From the NCBI RefSeq assembly GCF_900457465.1, contig NZ_UAUU01000009.1, positions 496,001 through 560,000 on the forward strand: a stretch of DNA of 64,000 nucleotides, given 5' to 3'. Shown here in pieces: positions 29,259 to 38,924 of this stretch. The notes under the pieces were generated by a model that worked only from the letters and a program-made list of their open reading frames with translations, was not told the origin of the DNA and made no database searches. Origin of the DNA: Sphingobacterium multivorum. GTDB taxonomy: Bacteria; Bacteroidota; Bacteroidia; Sphingobacteriales; Sphingobacteriaceae. The stretch's first letter is position 1; every line of letters begins with the position of its first letter. The translations under genes and the position numbers were made by a program.

Positions 29259-30566
29259 TAAAAATTTGGAATCGATCTGTTTATTTGCTTTAGCTCCTAA
29301 ACGTTTTAATTTCTCTACTTTTCCAATCACATTCCCAGCTCCTGTAGAAAGTTTTTTAGTTGCATCTTCATGGCTTTTTAATGCGCGCTCCAACTGATTC
29401 TGCACCTGCTCCATATCGTTCAGAAAGCTCACAAATTTATCGTAAAGGCTCCCGGCTTCCTTTGCTATTTCAATTACATTCCTGGTCTGACGTTCCTGTT
29501 TCCAGATACTTGCTATGGTACGCAGGGTTGCCAATAATGTAGAAGGACTTACAATAACGACTTTTCGATCCCAAGCCTCACTAAACAAATCCGGTTTTTG
29601 CGCCACAGACATACTCAAAGCCGATTCTATAGGCATAAATAGCAATACAAATTCTGGCGATTCTATACCATACAACTCGTGGTAGTTTTTTGCGGAAAGT
29701 TCTTTCACGTGATTTTCCACAGACTGTACGTGTTGTTTTGCGAAAATTGCACGATCCTCATCCGTGTCGGCGTTGACCCAACGTTCGTACGCAATCAGCG
29801 AAACTTTTGAATCCACAATCAGGTGTTTATCTTCAGGAAGGTCGATAATCGCGTCGGGCTGCATTCTTCTTCCTTCGGCATCCATAAGAGACACCTGTAA
29901 TCTAAATTCGCGATCGCGCATCAGTCCAGAACGCTCCAGGACCCGCTCTAAAATTACCTCGCCCCAATTGCCTTGCTTTTTGGTATCCCCTTTTAATGCC
30001 TTGGTTAGGCTATTGGCTTCGTCTTTAATTTTAAGACTCTGTTCGACCAGCTGAAGGACAACTCCCTTTAAAGAATTTCTTTCCGCTGCCTCCTGATTGT
30101 AATTTTTATCGACTTTCTCTTCAAACAATTTGATTTTTTCCTTCAATGGGTCCAAAATCAACCCCAGGGAACGATGATTGGTCTCTGTAAACTTTTGTGT
30201 CTTCTCTTCCAATATTTTATTGGCAATAACCTGAAACTCATTGTTGAACTGCCGTTTAATCTCGGCGATTTCATTCTTCTGTTCCTGAAATTTATCGAGC
30301 TGCGCCTCATAAAATGAACGTGTACTTTCTAAAGACCGCTCTGCGACCAGAAGATTCTCCCGTTCCTTATCCAATTCATTTTTTAGCATAAGGCGTTCTT
30401 CCAGCAAACTTTGTTCCCGCTGTTGCGATCTGGCAAGCTCAATTTTTAGTGTTTCAACCTCTTTATTGTATGCAGGACCAGCACTGGAATCGGTATTCTT
30501 TTTTAATACCAATACGATCAAAATGACCAATAACAATACGATTCCCGCAAAGAAAAATATTTCCAT
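29244..30566 (-). CDS. rmuC: DNA recombination protein RmuC
   Basis: A 440-residue protein with an N-terminal membrane anchor (FFAGIVLLLVILIVLVL). A long coiled coil covers residues about 30-170. The RmuC nuclease-like core shows KGDTKKQGNWGEVILERVLE, DAIIDLPEDKHLIVDSKVSLIAYERW and FVLLFMPIESALS. RmuC limits inversions and rearrangements at repeats in E. coli and is thought to act as a nuclease on DNA at the membrane. It is a single gene, convergent with the DUF4407 gene. Confidence 0.93.
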   Translation of the reverse strand: MEIFFFAGIVLLLVILIVLVLKKNTDSSAGPAYNKEVETLKIELARSQQREQSLLEERLMLKNELDKERENLLVAERSLESTRSFYEAQLDKFQEQKNEIAEIKRQFNNEFQVIANKILEEKTQKFTETNHRSLGLILDPLKEKIKLFEEKVDKNYNQEAAERNSLKGVVLQLVEQSLKIKDEANSLTKALKGDTKKQGNWGEVILERVLERSGLMRDREFRLQVSLMDAEGRRMQPDAIIDLPEDKHLIVDSKVSLIAYERWVNADTDEDRAIFAKQHVQSVENHVKELSAKNYHELYGIESPEFVLLFMPIESALSMSVAQKPDLFSEAWDRKVVIVSPSTLLATLRTIASIWKQERQTRNVIEIAKEAGSLYDKFVSFLNDMEQVQNQLERALKSHEDATKKLSTGAGNVIGKVEKLKRLGAKANKQIDSKFLDEED

Positions 30567-30788
30567 GATTTGTATTTTCTGAAGATGGTGTATGCTTACC
30601 TGAGCAGGTCTGTTTAACCATCATTGCATTTAATTAAACCTATAACATCTCAAACTTAATGGATCTGCACGACTAAAAACACTTATAAAAAGTCTGTAGT
30701 CAGTTGGCAAGCTGTTGTCAATTTACAAGGTGCATCATCCGCTTCGCCATCGAAGCAGAATCAGAGCAATGTACCGTTCAACGAAGCT

Positions 30789-31976
30789 TTATTGCAATTT
30801 TTGGTGTGTTTTCCACCATAGATCGGGCATTTCACCTGAGACAGCCAATTGATAGTCTTCATAACGGCAAGGCACGAGGTAATAGCGTTCGTTGACTGAT
30901 TTAGATCCAAAATAAGGCACTTGAATCCACCAGCGGTCTGATTTTTTACTTTTCACAAAGACCAATTCATGCTCCTCGTTTTCCAGTGTGGTGCGATAAA
31001 TGATATAAGATGATTTGGGATACAACGGCGTATCTTGTTTCCGATTATAATAACCATCAATAAAGCACCAAATCATTTGCGAGACCAACATAGCCGTCTG
31101 TTCCATTGGATCAAATGTTGGATTGAATTCATAAAAACCGATGGAAGAACATTTATCCGACATCCCCGCATAGCGGGCAAGTTGACAAGCTTCATCGCCA
31201 AATAAACCATTTGGCATTGCATTGGCATTTCCAGGCGCCTCAGAGGCCCGAATGGCTCCTATGTCAAAACTAATCAAATCCGCTGCTCGGATCAAAGGCT
31301 CTGATTGGTCCATTTTACCCGCAATCATACCGACTCGTGTTGCATTAAAAAATAGTTTATCATACATATGGATAGACTCTTTACTGACGAGGTAAGTTTG
31401 ATAAGCTATGGCATTTAAATTGAATAAATAGTCAGGCTGATGCAAAATAATATGGTTCACATAAGATCGGGAATTCAGGCTTACATTTTCGGCGTTCTCC
31501 TCATCAAGGTCAAACCGAGCATCTATAATCGCTAGCTCGATCTTTCGTTCTAAATTTTGATACCCCAAATATTGTGCATAGGTAAGGTCCTGTCCACCGC
31601 CAATGATAATCGGAAGAATATTCTCTTTGACCAGTTCCTCCACGACAGATTTTAAAGCGATATAGGTATCTTGAATCGTATTACCTGCTTTGATATTTCC
31701 CAAATCAACGATATTCATCGTATAATCGCCCTGATATAGTGCATAAAGATGTTTTCGAACAGCATCCGGCGCTTTATCCGTTCCATTATTATTGATGGAT
31801 GCACGATCTTCCTCCACACCGACAATAGCCAACTGAGGCTGTTTATCCGTTTCCCAGCTCGGAAAATCTGTTTCATAGGCTTGAATAACGTTTCCTAGTT
31901 GAGAACTCAAGAACCCATGCTCAGGAGCAAAACCTGTAATTGAAATCGGGCTAAAGAATACGGACAGTGATGACAT
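30789..31976 (-). CDS. Arginase/formimidoylglutamase-fold protein with altered metal ligands (395 aa)
   Basis: The arginase-family fold is recognisable. Where canonical enzymes have GGDHS, DAHxD and SFDxDxxDP, this protein reads GGGQDLTYA (near 148), DARFDLDE (near 173) and SFDIGAIRASEAPG (near 240), so several manganese ligands are missing. The rest (GNANAMPNGLFGDEACQLARYAGMS...GFYEFNP) follows a Bacteroidota branch usually labelled formimidoylglutamase or arginase family. Catalysis with the normal two-manganese centre looks unlikely; one metal, another metal or a non-enzymatic role are options. No histidine-degradation genes are nearby. Confidence 0.85.
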   Translation of the reverse strand: MSSLSVFFSPISITGFAPEHGFLSSQLGNVIQAYETDFPSWETDKQPQLAIVGVEEDRASINNNGTDKAPDAVRKHLYALYQGDYTMNIVDLGNIKAGNTIQDTYIALKSVVEELVKENILPIIIGGGQDLTYAQYLGYQNLERKIELAIIDARFDLDEENAENVSLNSRSYVNHIILHQPDYLFNLNAIAYQTYLVSKESIHMYDKLFFNATRVGMIAGKMDQSEPLIRAADLISFDIGAIRASEAPGNANAMPNGLFGDEACQLARYAGMSDKCSSIGFYEFNPTFDPMEQTAMLVSQMIWCFIDGYYNRKQDTPLYPKSSYIIYRTTLENEEHELVFVKSKKSDRWWIQVPYFGSKSVNERYYLVPCRYEDYQLAVSGEMPDLWWKTHQKLQ

Positions 31977-32133
31977 AAGCTATAATTTGTAAAATCTCCT
32001 ATTTGTTCTGAAAGCGACTGTTTTAATTGGACTGAAAGAATCTACCTTGGCTTTCATGGTATTTGATACACGCGAAAGCATGAAGGTTTTTTCAGGATGC
32101 AATTCACACAAATATCCATTTATTAACTAACTT

Positions 32134-32163
32134 TTGAAAACATTATTTTTAACAGTATCTTTA
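32134..32163 (+). promoter_or_regulatory. Promoter abutting the SDR gene start
   Basis: TTG (32134-32136), 19 bases, then TATCTTTA (32156-32163), one mismatch from consensus. The GTG start codon of the next gene is at 32168, so transcription would begin at or next to the start codon and yield a leaderless mRNA. Confidence 0.55.
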
Positions 32164-32167
32164 TCAA

Positions 32168-33139
32168 GTGATATTAATAACTGGAGGAACAGGTTTTTTA
32201 GGGTCTACACTAATCAGACAGTTGATAGACCAAGGAATTGACGTCATAGCCATCAAAAGAGCTCAATCGACTATTCCGGCCTCGTTGTTATCTTCTTCGT
32301 TGGTGCAATGGATCGACGCTGATATCAACAATTATTTTGAATTAGAAGATGCTCTTGAAGGCGTTACTAAAGTGTTCCATTGTGCAGCATTGGTTTCCTA
32401 CCAAAAGAAAGATGCTAAAGCGCTTTTTAAAGTGAATGTGGAAGGAACGACAAATGTGGTCAATCTTTGCCTTGAAAAGGGCATTCGCTTACTCCATGTC
32501 AGCTCAATCGCAGCTTTAGGGACAAATAGAGACAACCTGCCGGTATCCGAGAAAGACCACTGGGAGCACAATGCACTAACATCCAACTATTCGTTATCAA
32601 AGTATCAGGCGGAGATGGAGGTATGGCGTGGCATTACCGAGGGTCTAAATGCAGTTATTGTCAACCCCGCCGTAATTTTAGGTGCTTCGGCCAACGACAA
32701 AGGCTCTGGAGCTATTTTTTCAATGATCAATAAAGGGCTACGATTTTACCCAAAAGGAAGTGTTGGTGTTGTTGATGTAGAGGATGTTGCCGCGATCATG
32801 ATTCAATTGATGGAGCGAGACGATATTACTGCTGAACGCTATATCATTAATCATCTCAATATAAGCAACAAGGATCTGTTGAGCGTTGCAAGTGTATTAA
32901 TGAACAAGCCAGAACCGACAATCGAAGTTTCCGAGACCTTACTCCAAATTGCCTCTACTGTTTCCAGCATGCTTTCCGTATTTAAAAAATCGGATTCAAC
33001 ATTGACAAAAGAAACTGCGGCGGCTTCAAGTGCCAAATTGCAGTATTCCAACGCTAAAATCCAGGGGCTCCTAAACCACAGTTATCGGCCTTTGGAACAA
33101 ACGCTGAAGGAAATTGCAGATTTATATAACAAACAATAA
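32168..33139 (+). CDS. NAD-dependent epimerase/dehydratase (extended SDR, 323 aa)
   Basis: A Rossmann protein starting MILITGGTGFLGSTLIRQL from a GTG codon, with HCAALVSYQ near 75, the Ser of HVSSIAALG near 115 and the Tyr-x-x-x-Lys pair NYSLSKYQAE near 140. It is the NAD(P)-binding SDR type that acts on nucleotide sugars, dihydroflavonol-like or steroid-like substrates; the substrate cannot be told. The N-terminal motif leaves no room for a different start, which matters for the leaderless promoter noted upstream. The SerB-like gene follows about 100 bases later on the same strand. Confidence 0.88.
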   Translation: MILITGGTGFLGSTLIRQLIDQGIDVIAIKRAQSTIPASLLSSSLVQWIDADINNYFELEDALEGVTKVFHCAALVSYQKKDAKALFKVNVEGTTNVVNLCLEKGIRLLHVSSIAALGTNRDNLPVSEKDHWEHNALTSNYSLSKYQAEMEVWRGITEGLNAVIVNPAVILGASANDKGSGAIFSMINKGLRFYPKGSVGVVDVEDVAAIMIQLMERDDITAERYIINHLNISNKDLLSVASVLMNKPEPTIEVSETLLQIASTVSSMLSVFKKSDSTLTKETAAASSAKLQYSNAKIQGLLNHSYRPLEQTLKEIADLYNKQ

Positions 33140-33243
33140 AACGATAACATAACAAACAACCGAACCTTGAAACCATCGGCACCTACCGATATCGGAGATT
33201 AGCATTCAGCACTCTCACGATCGTTTCATAAAAAAATAACAAG

Positions 33244-34536
33244 ATGAAAAACTATTACATCATTGATTTTGATAGTACATTTACACAAGTAGAGGCACTT
33301 GATGAACTTGCACGAATCTCTCTTGAGAACCATCCGGATCGCGAATCTATCTATCACGAAATTGAGCGGTACACCAATCTTGCCATGGAGGGTAAACTAT
33401 CTTTCCGTGAGGCTTTGGCTGGTCGCGTAAAACTATTAAATGCCAATAAATCTCATCTGGATAAACTTGTTTCACATCTTAAGAAAAAAGTTTCAACCTC
33501 TTTTTCCCGAAATCGTGAATTTTTCAAGAAACACGCCGACACCGCATGGATCGTTTCAGGAGGTTTTAAGGAGTTTATTACACCTGTTGTTACACCGTAT
33601 CATATCAAGACCGAAAATATCTATGCCAATACATTCAGATTTGATGAAGACGGTAATATTATCGGTTTTGACGAAGAGAATCCATTATCAAATGAAGGTG
33701 GAAAAGTGCAATTATTAAAACAATTAAATATTGAAGGAAGACTGTTTGGCATTGGTGACGGTTATTCAGATTTTCAACTGAAGGAATCGGGATTAATTGA
33801 AAAATTCTTTGCATTCACAGAGAATATCCAACGTAAAAGTGTCACTGAGAAAGCAGACTTTATCACACCTAGTTTTGATGAGTTCTTATATGTAAATGAT
33901 CTGCCCCGTGCCATCTCTTATCCTAAAAATCGTATCCTTTGTTTGATCGTGGGAGATGTACCAGAAATAGCGGCTCATATCTTAAAAAGAGACGGTTTTT
34001 CTATCCGCACAAAAGATACATTCGAAGAAAAGTATGTAAAGGATGTAGGGATGCTGCTCTTGGGCGACAATATCGACATCAGTGATGAACAGCTTCAACA
34101 GGCCGACAAATTAAAAACAATCGGATATTTGGGCGATATCAAAGGGCATATCAATAAGGATATCTGCAATGCAAAAGGTATTGTCGTTTTCGACGACAAG
34201 AAAAATAAAAAGAAAAATTCAGAGTTTATTCCGCGTCGAATGGCCGATTTTATCAACAATGGTGATACTTATTTAAGTCGCAACTTCCCAAATCTAATTT
34301 TACCAAAAGTAAAACAGGTCACAAGATTGCTGCATATCCACCAAAATGTTCCCGGAATTATGGCTCAGATTAATAAGGTCTATGCCCAAAATAACATCAA
34401 TATCGTTGCACAATTTCTAATGACCAAAAGTGACATTGGCTATGCGGTAACCGATATACAAGGTGAATATGATAAAGATCTATTGAAACAACTCAAACAG
34501 ATCGACAATACAATTAAGTTCAGAATATTGTATTAA
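33244..34536 (+). CDS. HAD phosphoserine phosphatase-like protein fused to SerA remnant and ACT domain (430 aa)
   Basis: Residues 1-215 are a SerB-type HAD phosphatase: nucleophile region DFDSTF at 8-13, SGGF at 105-108, GDGYSD at 171-176. Residues 226-318 (YPKNRILCLIVGDVPEIAAHIL) follow the substrate-domain pattern of D-3-phosphoglycerate dehydrogenase in degenerate form. Residues 335-430 match the SerA C-terminus, with FINNGDTYLSRNFPN, then the ACT domain (RLLHIHQNVPGIMAQINKVY...IKFRILY). The NAD-binding, catalytic SerA domain that should lie between them is absent. The likely reading is a serine-pathway phosphatase with a serine-sensing ACT module; this is inference. Confidence 0.85.
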   Translation: MKNYYIIDFDSTFTQVEALDELARISLENHPDRESIYHEIERYTNLAMEGKLSFREALAGRVKLLNANKSHLDKLVSHLKKKVSTSFSRNREFFKKHADTAWIVSGGFKEFITPVVTPYHIKTENIYANTFRFDEDGNIIGFDEENPLSNEGGKVQLLKQLNIEGRLFGIGDGYSDFQLKESGLIEKFFAFTENIQRKSVTEKADFITPSFDEFLYVNDLPRAISYPKNRILCLIVGDVPEIAAHILKRDGFSIRTKDTFEEKYVKDVGMLLLGDNIDISDEQLQQADKLKTIGYLGDIKGHINKDICNAKGIVVFDDKKNKKKNSEFIPRRMADFINNGDTYLSRNFPNLILPKVKQVTRLLHIHQNVPGIMAQINKVYAQNNINIVAQFLMTKSDIGYAVTDIQGEYDKDLLKQLKQIDNTIKFRILY

Positions 34537-34605
34537 TAGCAAGCGACGGTAAATGTGGGGCAGCTATTGCGTACATAAACTCCGGCTGATGAAACGAGCA
34601 ATTTA

Positions 34606-34636
34606 TTCGGGCACACTGACAGCGTGCCTGAATTTT
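34606..34636 (+). terminator. Terminator after the SerB/ACT gene
   Basis: TTCGGGCAC (34606-34614) pairs with GTGCCTGAA (34624-34632), with one G-U pair, and is followed by TTTT. It lies 70 bases after the stop codon. Confidence 0.6.
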
Positions 34637-34673
34637 CGCTCAATAACTCTCTTTACACTAAAACACACAGATT

Positions 34674-35258
34674 ATGTCCTTACATCAAGATGCCGAACTA
34701 AAGAAAGCTGTCCTTGACCTACCCCAAAAGGAAAAAGACAAACTCCTCGTACGCCTGATAAGCAAGGACAAAATGCTGATCAAGCAATTGCATTTCCAAT
34801 TATTGGAGAATGCGGAGGATTTAGAGGAACGTATTGAAAAACTACGAAAGCAGCTGCAACAATTGTTCGATAGTGGTTTGAGTCAAATTGGTAATACGCC
34901 ACAACACAGTAATTTTATTGCGCTTAACAAGCTTATCAAAAAAGCAAGCGGTTTAGTGAATGAGCACGAAAAAGTCACGAAGGATAAAATCAGTGAAGTA
35001 GAATTCAGATGCTATATCCTAAAGAGAGCCATCGCTGATTACGACAGGCTTTTCGCCTCCTCCTATCAGTCTGCTGCCCATAAATTACATAAATATATAA
35101 CAGGGCGTATCAAGCATGCGGTGGGCAAATACAGTAAACTTCATGAAGACTTTCAATTTGACTATCGGGAAGATTTTCAAAATACACTGGATGCTTTTGG
35201 TAATACAACACTTAAAAGCTATATTAGTGAACAGAAGATTGACCTCGACCTAAATTAG
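34674..35258 (+). CDS. Helical cytoplasmic protein of unknown function (194 aa)
   Basis: No recognised domain. The sequence is almost wholly helical and highly charged. It has a start resembling small helical repeat proteins (LKKAVLDLPQKEKDKLLVRLI), a coiled-coil stretch (ENAEDLEERIEKLRKQLQQLF), and a middle part (FIALNKLIKKASGLVNEHEK, EVEFRCYILKRAIADYDRLF). There is no signal peptide and no cysteine cluster. The gene stands 2 bases before a 43-residue membrane-protein gene, so the two probably form a unit. Database names for such proteins should be distrusted. Confidence 0.78.
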   Translation: MSLHQDAELKKAVLDLPQKEKDKLLVRLISKDKMLIKQLHFQLLENAEDLEERIEKLRKQLQQLFDSGLSQIGNTPQHSNFIALNKLIKKASGLVNEHEKVTKDKISEVEFRCYILKRAIADYDRLFASSYQSAAHKLHKYITGRIKHAVGKYSKLHEDFQFDYREDFQNTLDAFGNTTLKSYISEQKIDLDLN

Positions 35259-35260
35259 TT

Positions 35261-35392
35261 ATGAGAAACAGCAAAAATCGCGTTAAAATTGGATCCTTTC
35301 ATGTTACAGCTTATGAGCAATATAAATTAATTTACCTGGCCACCTTATTGGTGTTGCTCGTTTTTGCCTATACTTTTTACCTCGCGAAATAA
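35261..35392 (+). CDS. Predicted 43-residue single-pass membrane protein
   Basis: ATG 35261 to TAA 35390-35392 encodes 43 residues: a basic, polar N-terminus (MRNSKNRVKIGSF), then one strong hydrophobic helix (LIYLATLLVLLVFAYTFYLA) ending in Lys. The start is 2 bases after the stop of the 194-residue helical protein, which suggests translational coupling. Positive-inside charge would place the N-terminus in the cytoplasm. Short membrane proteins of this kind often modulate a partner complex; the partner here may be the preceding gene product. Existence is supported by context and composition only. Confidence 0.6.
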   Translation: MRNSKNRVKIGSFHVTAYEQYKLIYLATLLVLLVFAYTFYLAK

Positions 35393-35550
35393 GCCCCTGC
35401 ACAGATTCATCTATTATAGCTTTTGAGCTTCACAAAGTCATCTCCTTCTTAACGAGCAAGTCAGCTATTTTTTTACCAAAAAATTTAGTACTTCATACCC
35501 GATACTTGATACTATTTCGTTAAATTCGCACTTATTCGAAATTTTTGCTC

Positions 35551-38500
35551 GTGGGAATTCAAGAAATATTAGAAAAATACAGCCAAAGCGAAACTGTTCA
35601 GTCGCTTACCAAGGCTTTACAATCCAAAAACCCCAAGATTCAGTTGAAAGGGCTTATTGGTTCTTCGGATGCATTCATAGCCGTATCTTCTTACAACTTA
35701 CAGGAACGTCCAATGGTCTTTATCTTACCGACTCATGAAGACGCTTCTTATTTTTTAAGTGACCTGGAAAGCCTGTTGGATAAGCAGGTTCTTTTTTTCC
35801 CTTCGTCTTATCGCAAAACATTTGATTTTACGCAAACGGACTCCGCCAATGTATTGCAACGTGCGGAGACATTAAGTTCGCTCAATCATACGTCGGAATT
35901 ACCGAAAATGGTTGTTACTTATCCAGAGGCTATCGCGGAGAAAGTGATCAACCGCAACGACCTGGATAAAAACACCTTAGAAATAACAGAAAACACGGCG
36001 CTAAGTATTGATTTCATCAACGAATTTTTGATCGAATATGATTTCGAACGTGTCGACTTTGTGTATGAACCAGGACAATTTGCGATACGCGGTGGCATTG
36101 TAGATATCTTTTCTTTTTCGAATGACCTCCCATACCGTATTGAATTCTTTGGCGACGACATCGAAAGCATACGTACATTTGACATTGAATCGCAGCTGTC
36201 TGTCAAAAAAATCCACAAAGTAACCATTGTACCAAATGTTCAAGCGAAGTTCCTGACATCCCAACACATTTCTTTATTGGAATATGTAGATCAGGACGCT
36301 ACAATCTGGATCAAAGACGCTCAATTTACGTTAGATATTGTGAAAGATGGGTTAAAGAAAGCGGAAAAATTATGGGCGGGGTTAACCGATAAGCAGAAAA
36401 AGGATAATCCGGAATGGCATAATCCAGCCTATGAATTTACAGACGAGAAAAACCTCAATGCGTTATTTTTTGAGTTTCCCATCATCGAATTCGGCAAACA
36501 GTTCTTTTATAAAGCTGAAGCCACGTTCAAGTTCGATATACATCCCCAACCTTCATTCAATAAAGATTTTAATCTCTTAATCCATAATTTCAAAGAGAAT
36601 GAGAGCCAGCGAATTCAGAATCTGATCTTTTCAGATTCGACCAAACAGGTCGAACGCATCTATACGATTCTGGAAGATCTCGATAAATCAGCCACCTTCA
36701 TTCCGATTCATAAAGCGTTACGCGAAGGTTTTAGAGACGACAGTTTAAAGTTAGCCTGTTACACGGATCACCAGATATTTGACCGTTATTATAAATATAA
36801 ACGTAAGAAGGCTTACGAGCGCTCACAGGCAATTACGCTCAAAGATCTACGAGATCTTAAACCGGGCGATTTCATTACACACATTGACCATGGTGTCGGC
36901 CGCTACGGAGGTTTGGAGAAAGTAGATGTCAACGGTAAGTCTCAGGAAATGATCCGCTTGATCTATGCGGACAATGATCTTTTGTATGTGAACATCAACT
37001 CTTTAAACCGTATTTCCAAATATTCCGGTAAGGAGGGAACTGTTCCCAAAATGAATAAATTGGGTACCGACGCCTGGGACAAACTCAAGAAGACGACCAA
37101 GAAAAAAGTCAAGGATATTGCGCGCGACTTGATCATGCTTTATGCCAAACGAAAGGCACAGCATGGAAATGCGTTCTCACCGGATAGCTACCTACAGAAT
37201 GAGCTGGAGGCCTCCTTTATTTATGAAGATACACCCGATCAGGAAAAGGCTACTGCCGATGTGAAAAAAGATATGGAATCGCCACATCCGATGGACCGAT
37301 TGATCTGTGGGGATGTAGGCTTCGGAAAAACGGAGGTTGCCATCCGTGCAGCCTTCAAAGCTGTAGCAGACAGTAAACAAGTTGCTGTCCTGGTACCGAC
37401 GACTATCCTGGCATTACAGCATTACCGGACATTTTCGGAGCGTCTAAAGGGTCTTCCGTGCACGATCGACTATATCAACCGTTTCAAGACGAGCAAACAG
37501 ATCAAAGATACCTTAGCCAGGCTCGCTGAAGGAAAAATAGACATTATCATTGGTACACACCGCCTTGTTAGCAAAGATGTCAAATTCAAAGATCTCGGCC
37601 TGATGATTATCGATGAGGAACAAAAGTTTGGGGTCTCGGTCAAGGAAAAATTGAAAGTCATGCGTGCGAATGTAGACTCGCTAACATTGACAGCAACGCC
37701 AATTCCAAGAACATTGCACTTTTCATTGATGGGGGCCCGCGATCTGAGTATCATCTCGACTCCACCACCCAACCGGCAGCCCGTACAGACCGAACTCCAC
37801 GTTTTCAATGAAACACTAATCGGAGAGGCCGTCAGTTACGAACTTGATCGTGGCGGGCAGGTATTCTTTATCCACAATCGTGTTGCAGATCTACCGCAGC
37901 TGGGCAATTTGATCCGCAAGCTGGTTCCTGGAGCACGGGTCGGTGTTGCACACGGCCAACTGGAGGGTGATGAGCTCGAGGATGTGATGCTTAAGTTTAT
38001 CAATCACGATTTTGATGTCTTAATTGCAACAACGATTATTGAAGCGGGTCTTGATATCCCAAATGCGAATACGATCATTATCAATCACGCCCATATGTTT
38101 GGCCTGAGCGACCTGCACCAAATGCGGGGTCGGGTGGGCCGCTCCAATAAGAAAGCTTTTTGTTATCTACTGAGTCCGCCATTGTCGACCTTAACACCGG
38201 AAGCCTATAAACGACTTTCTGCAATAGAAGAGTTTTCGGAACTGGGCTCTGGATTTAATGTTGCCATGCGCGATTTAGATATACGTGGCTCGGGAAATCT
38301 CTTGGGAGGCGAGCAATCGGGCTTTATTGCCGAGATCGGTTTCGAAATGTATCATAAAATCTTAGACGAAGCTATTCAGGAACTAAAAGAGGACGAGTTT
38401 TCGGCAGTATTCGCGGATGAGAAAGAACGAAAATATGTGTCCTTTACGCAGATTGACACTGACCTTGAGGTATTGATCCCTGATGAATATGTAACCAATA

Positions 38501-38886
38501 TTACAGAACGGTATAATCTGTATACTGAACTCTCCAAATTGGAAAACGAGCAGCAATTGGCAGCCTTTGAAAAAGAACTTGAAGATCGCTTTGGCCCTAT
38601 CCCACGCGAAGTCTTTGAATTATTCAATACACTCCGTTTACAGTGGTTTGGGAAGACGATCGGGTTTGAAAAAATAGCGTATAAAAAGCATACATTGAAA
38701 GGTTATTTTGTCAATAACCCCAAATCCAGCTACTTTGAATCAGATCAATTCGGCCGTGTGCTGTCCTTTGTACAAAGCCATCCCGAGATCAGCAACCTCA
38801 AAGAAGTCAAAGGCCAGCTTCGTTTAGCGTTAAACAATGTGAATACCATTGGGTATGCGTTGAGCCTGCTGAAAGAAATGTTGTAA
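35551..38886 (+). CDS. mfd: Transcription-repair coupling factor
   Basis: Removes stalled RNA polymerase at DNA damage and recruits UvrA. The roughly 1111-residue chain has UvrB-like N-terminal domains (EFFGDDIESIRTFDIESQ, GGIVDIFSF). An RNA polymerase-interacting domain starts at GDFITHIDHGVGRYGGLEKV. The RecG-like translocase has Walker A GDVGFGKTEVA near residue 588, DEEQKFGV near 688, TATPIPRT, and motif VI MRGRVGRSN. A C-terminal TRCF domain follows. I favour GTG 35551 as start (MGIQEILEKYSQ); a TTG two codons earlier is the alternative. It is transcribed alone. Confidence 0.95.
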   Translation: MGIQEILEKYSQSETVQSLTKALQSKNPKIQLKGLIGSSDAFIAVSSYNLQERPMVFILPTHEDASYFLSDLESLLDKQVLFFPSSYRKTFDFTQTDSANVLQRAETLSSLNHTSELPKMVVTYPEAIAEKVINRNDLDKNTLEITENTALSIDFINEFLIEYDFERVDFVYEPGQFAIRGGIVDIFSFSNDLPYRIEFFGDDIESIRTFDIESQLSVKKIHKVTIVPNVQAKFLTSQHISLLEYVDQDATIWIKDAQFTLDIVKDGLKKAEKLWAGLTDKQKKDNPEWHNPAYEFTDEKNLNALFFEFPIIEFGKQFFYKAEATFKFDIHPQPSFNKDFNLLIHNFKENESQRIQNLIFSDSTKQVERIYTILEDLDKSATFIPIHKALREGFRDDSLKLACYTDHQIFDRYYKYKRKKAYERSQAITLKDLRDLKPGDFITHIDHGVGRYGGLEKVDVNGKSQEMIRLIYADNDLLYVNINSLNRISKYSGKEGTVPKMNKLGTDAWDKLKKTTKKKVKDIARDLIMLYAKRKAQHGNAFSPDSYLQNELEASFIYEDTPDQEKATADVKKDMESPHPMDRLICGDVGFGKTEVAIRAAFKAVADSKQVAVLVPTTILALQHYRTFSERLKGLPCTIDYINRFKTSKQIKDTLARLAEGKIDIIIGTHRLVSKDVKFKDLGLMIIDEEQKFGVSVKEKLKVMRANVDSLTLTATPIPRTLHFSLMGARDLSIISTPPPNRQPVQTELHVFNETLIGEAVSYELDRGGQVFFIHNRVADLPQLGNLIRKLVPGARVGVAHGQLEGDELEDVMLKFINHDFDVLIATTIIEAGLDIPNANTIIINHAHMFGLSDLHQMRGRVGRSNKKAFCYLLSPPLSTLTPEAYKRLSAIEEFSELGSGFNVAMRDLDIRGSGNLLGGEQSGFIAEIGFEMYHKILDEAIQELKEDEFSAVFADEKERKYVSFTQIDTDLEVLIPDEYVTNITERYNLYTELSKLENEQQLAAFEKELEDRFGPIPREVFELFNTLRLQWFGKTIGFEKIAYKKHTLKGYFVNNPKSSYFESDQFGRVLSFVQSHPEISNLKEVKGQLRLALNNVNTIGYALSLLKEML

Positions 38887-38924
38887 GACGTATTAATGTT
38901 GTAAGCCATATTGATGCACCCGAT

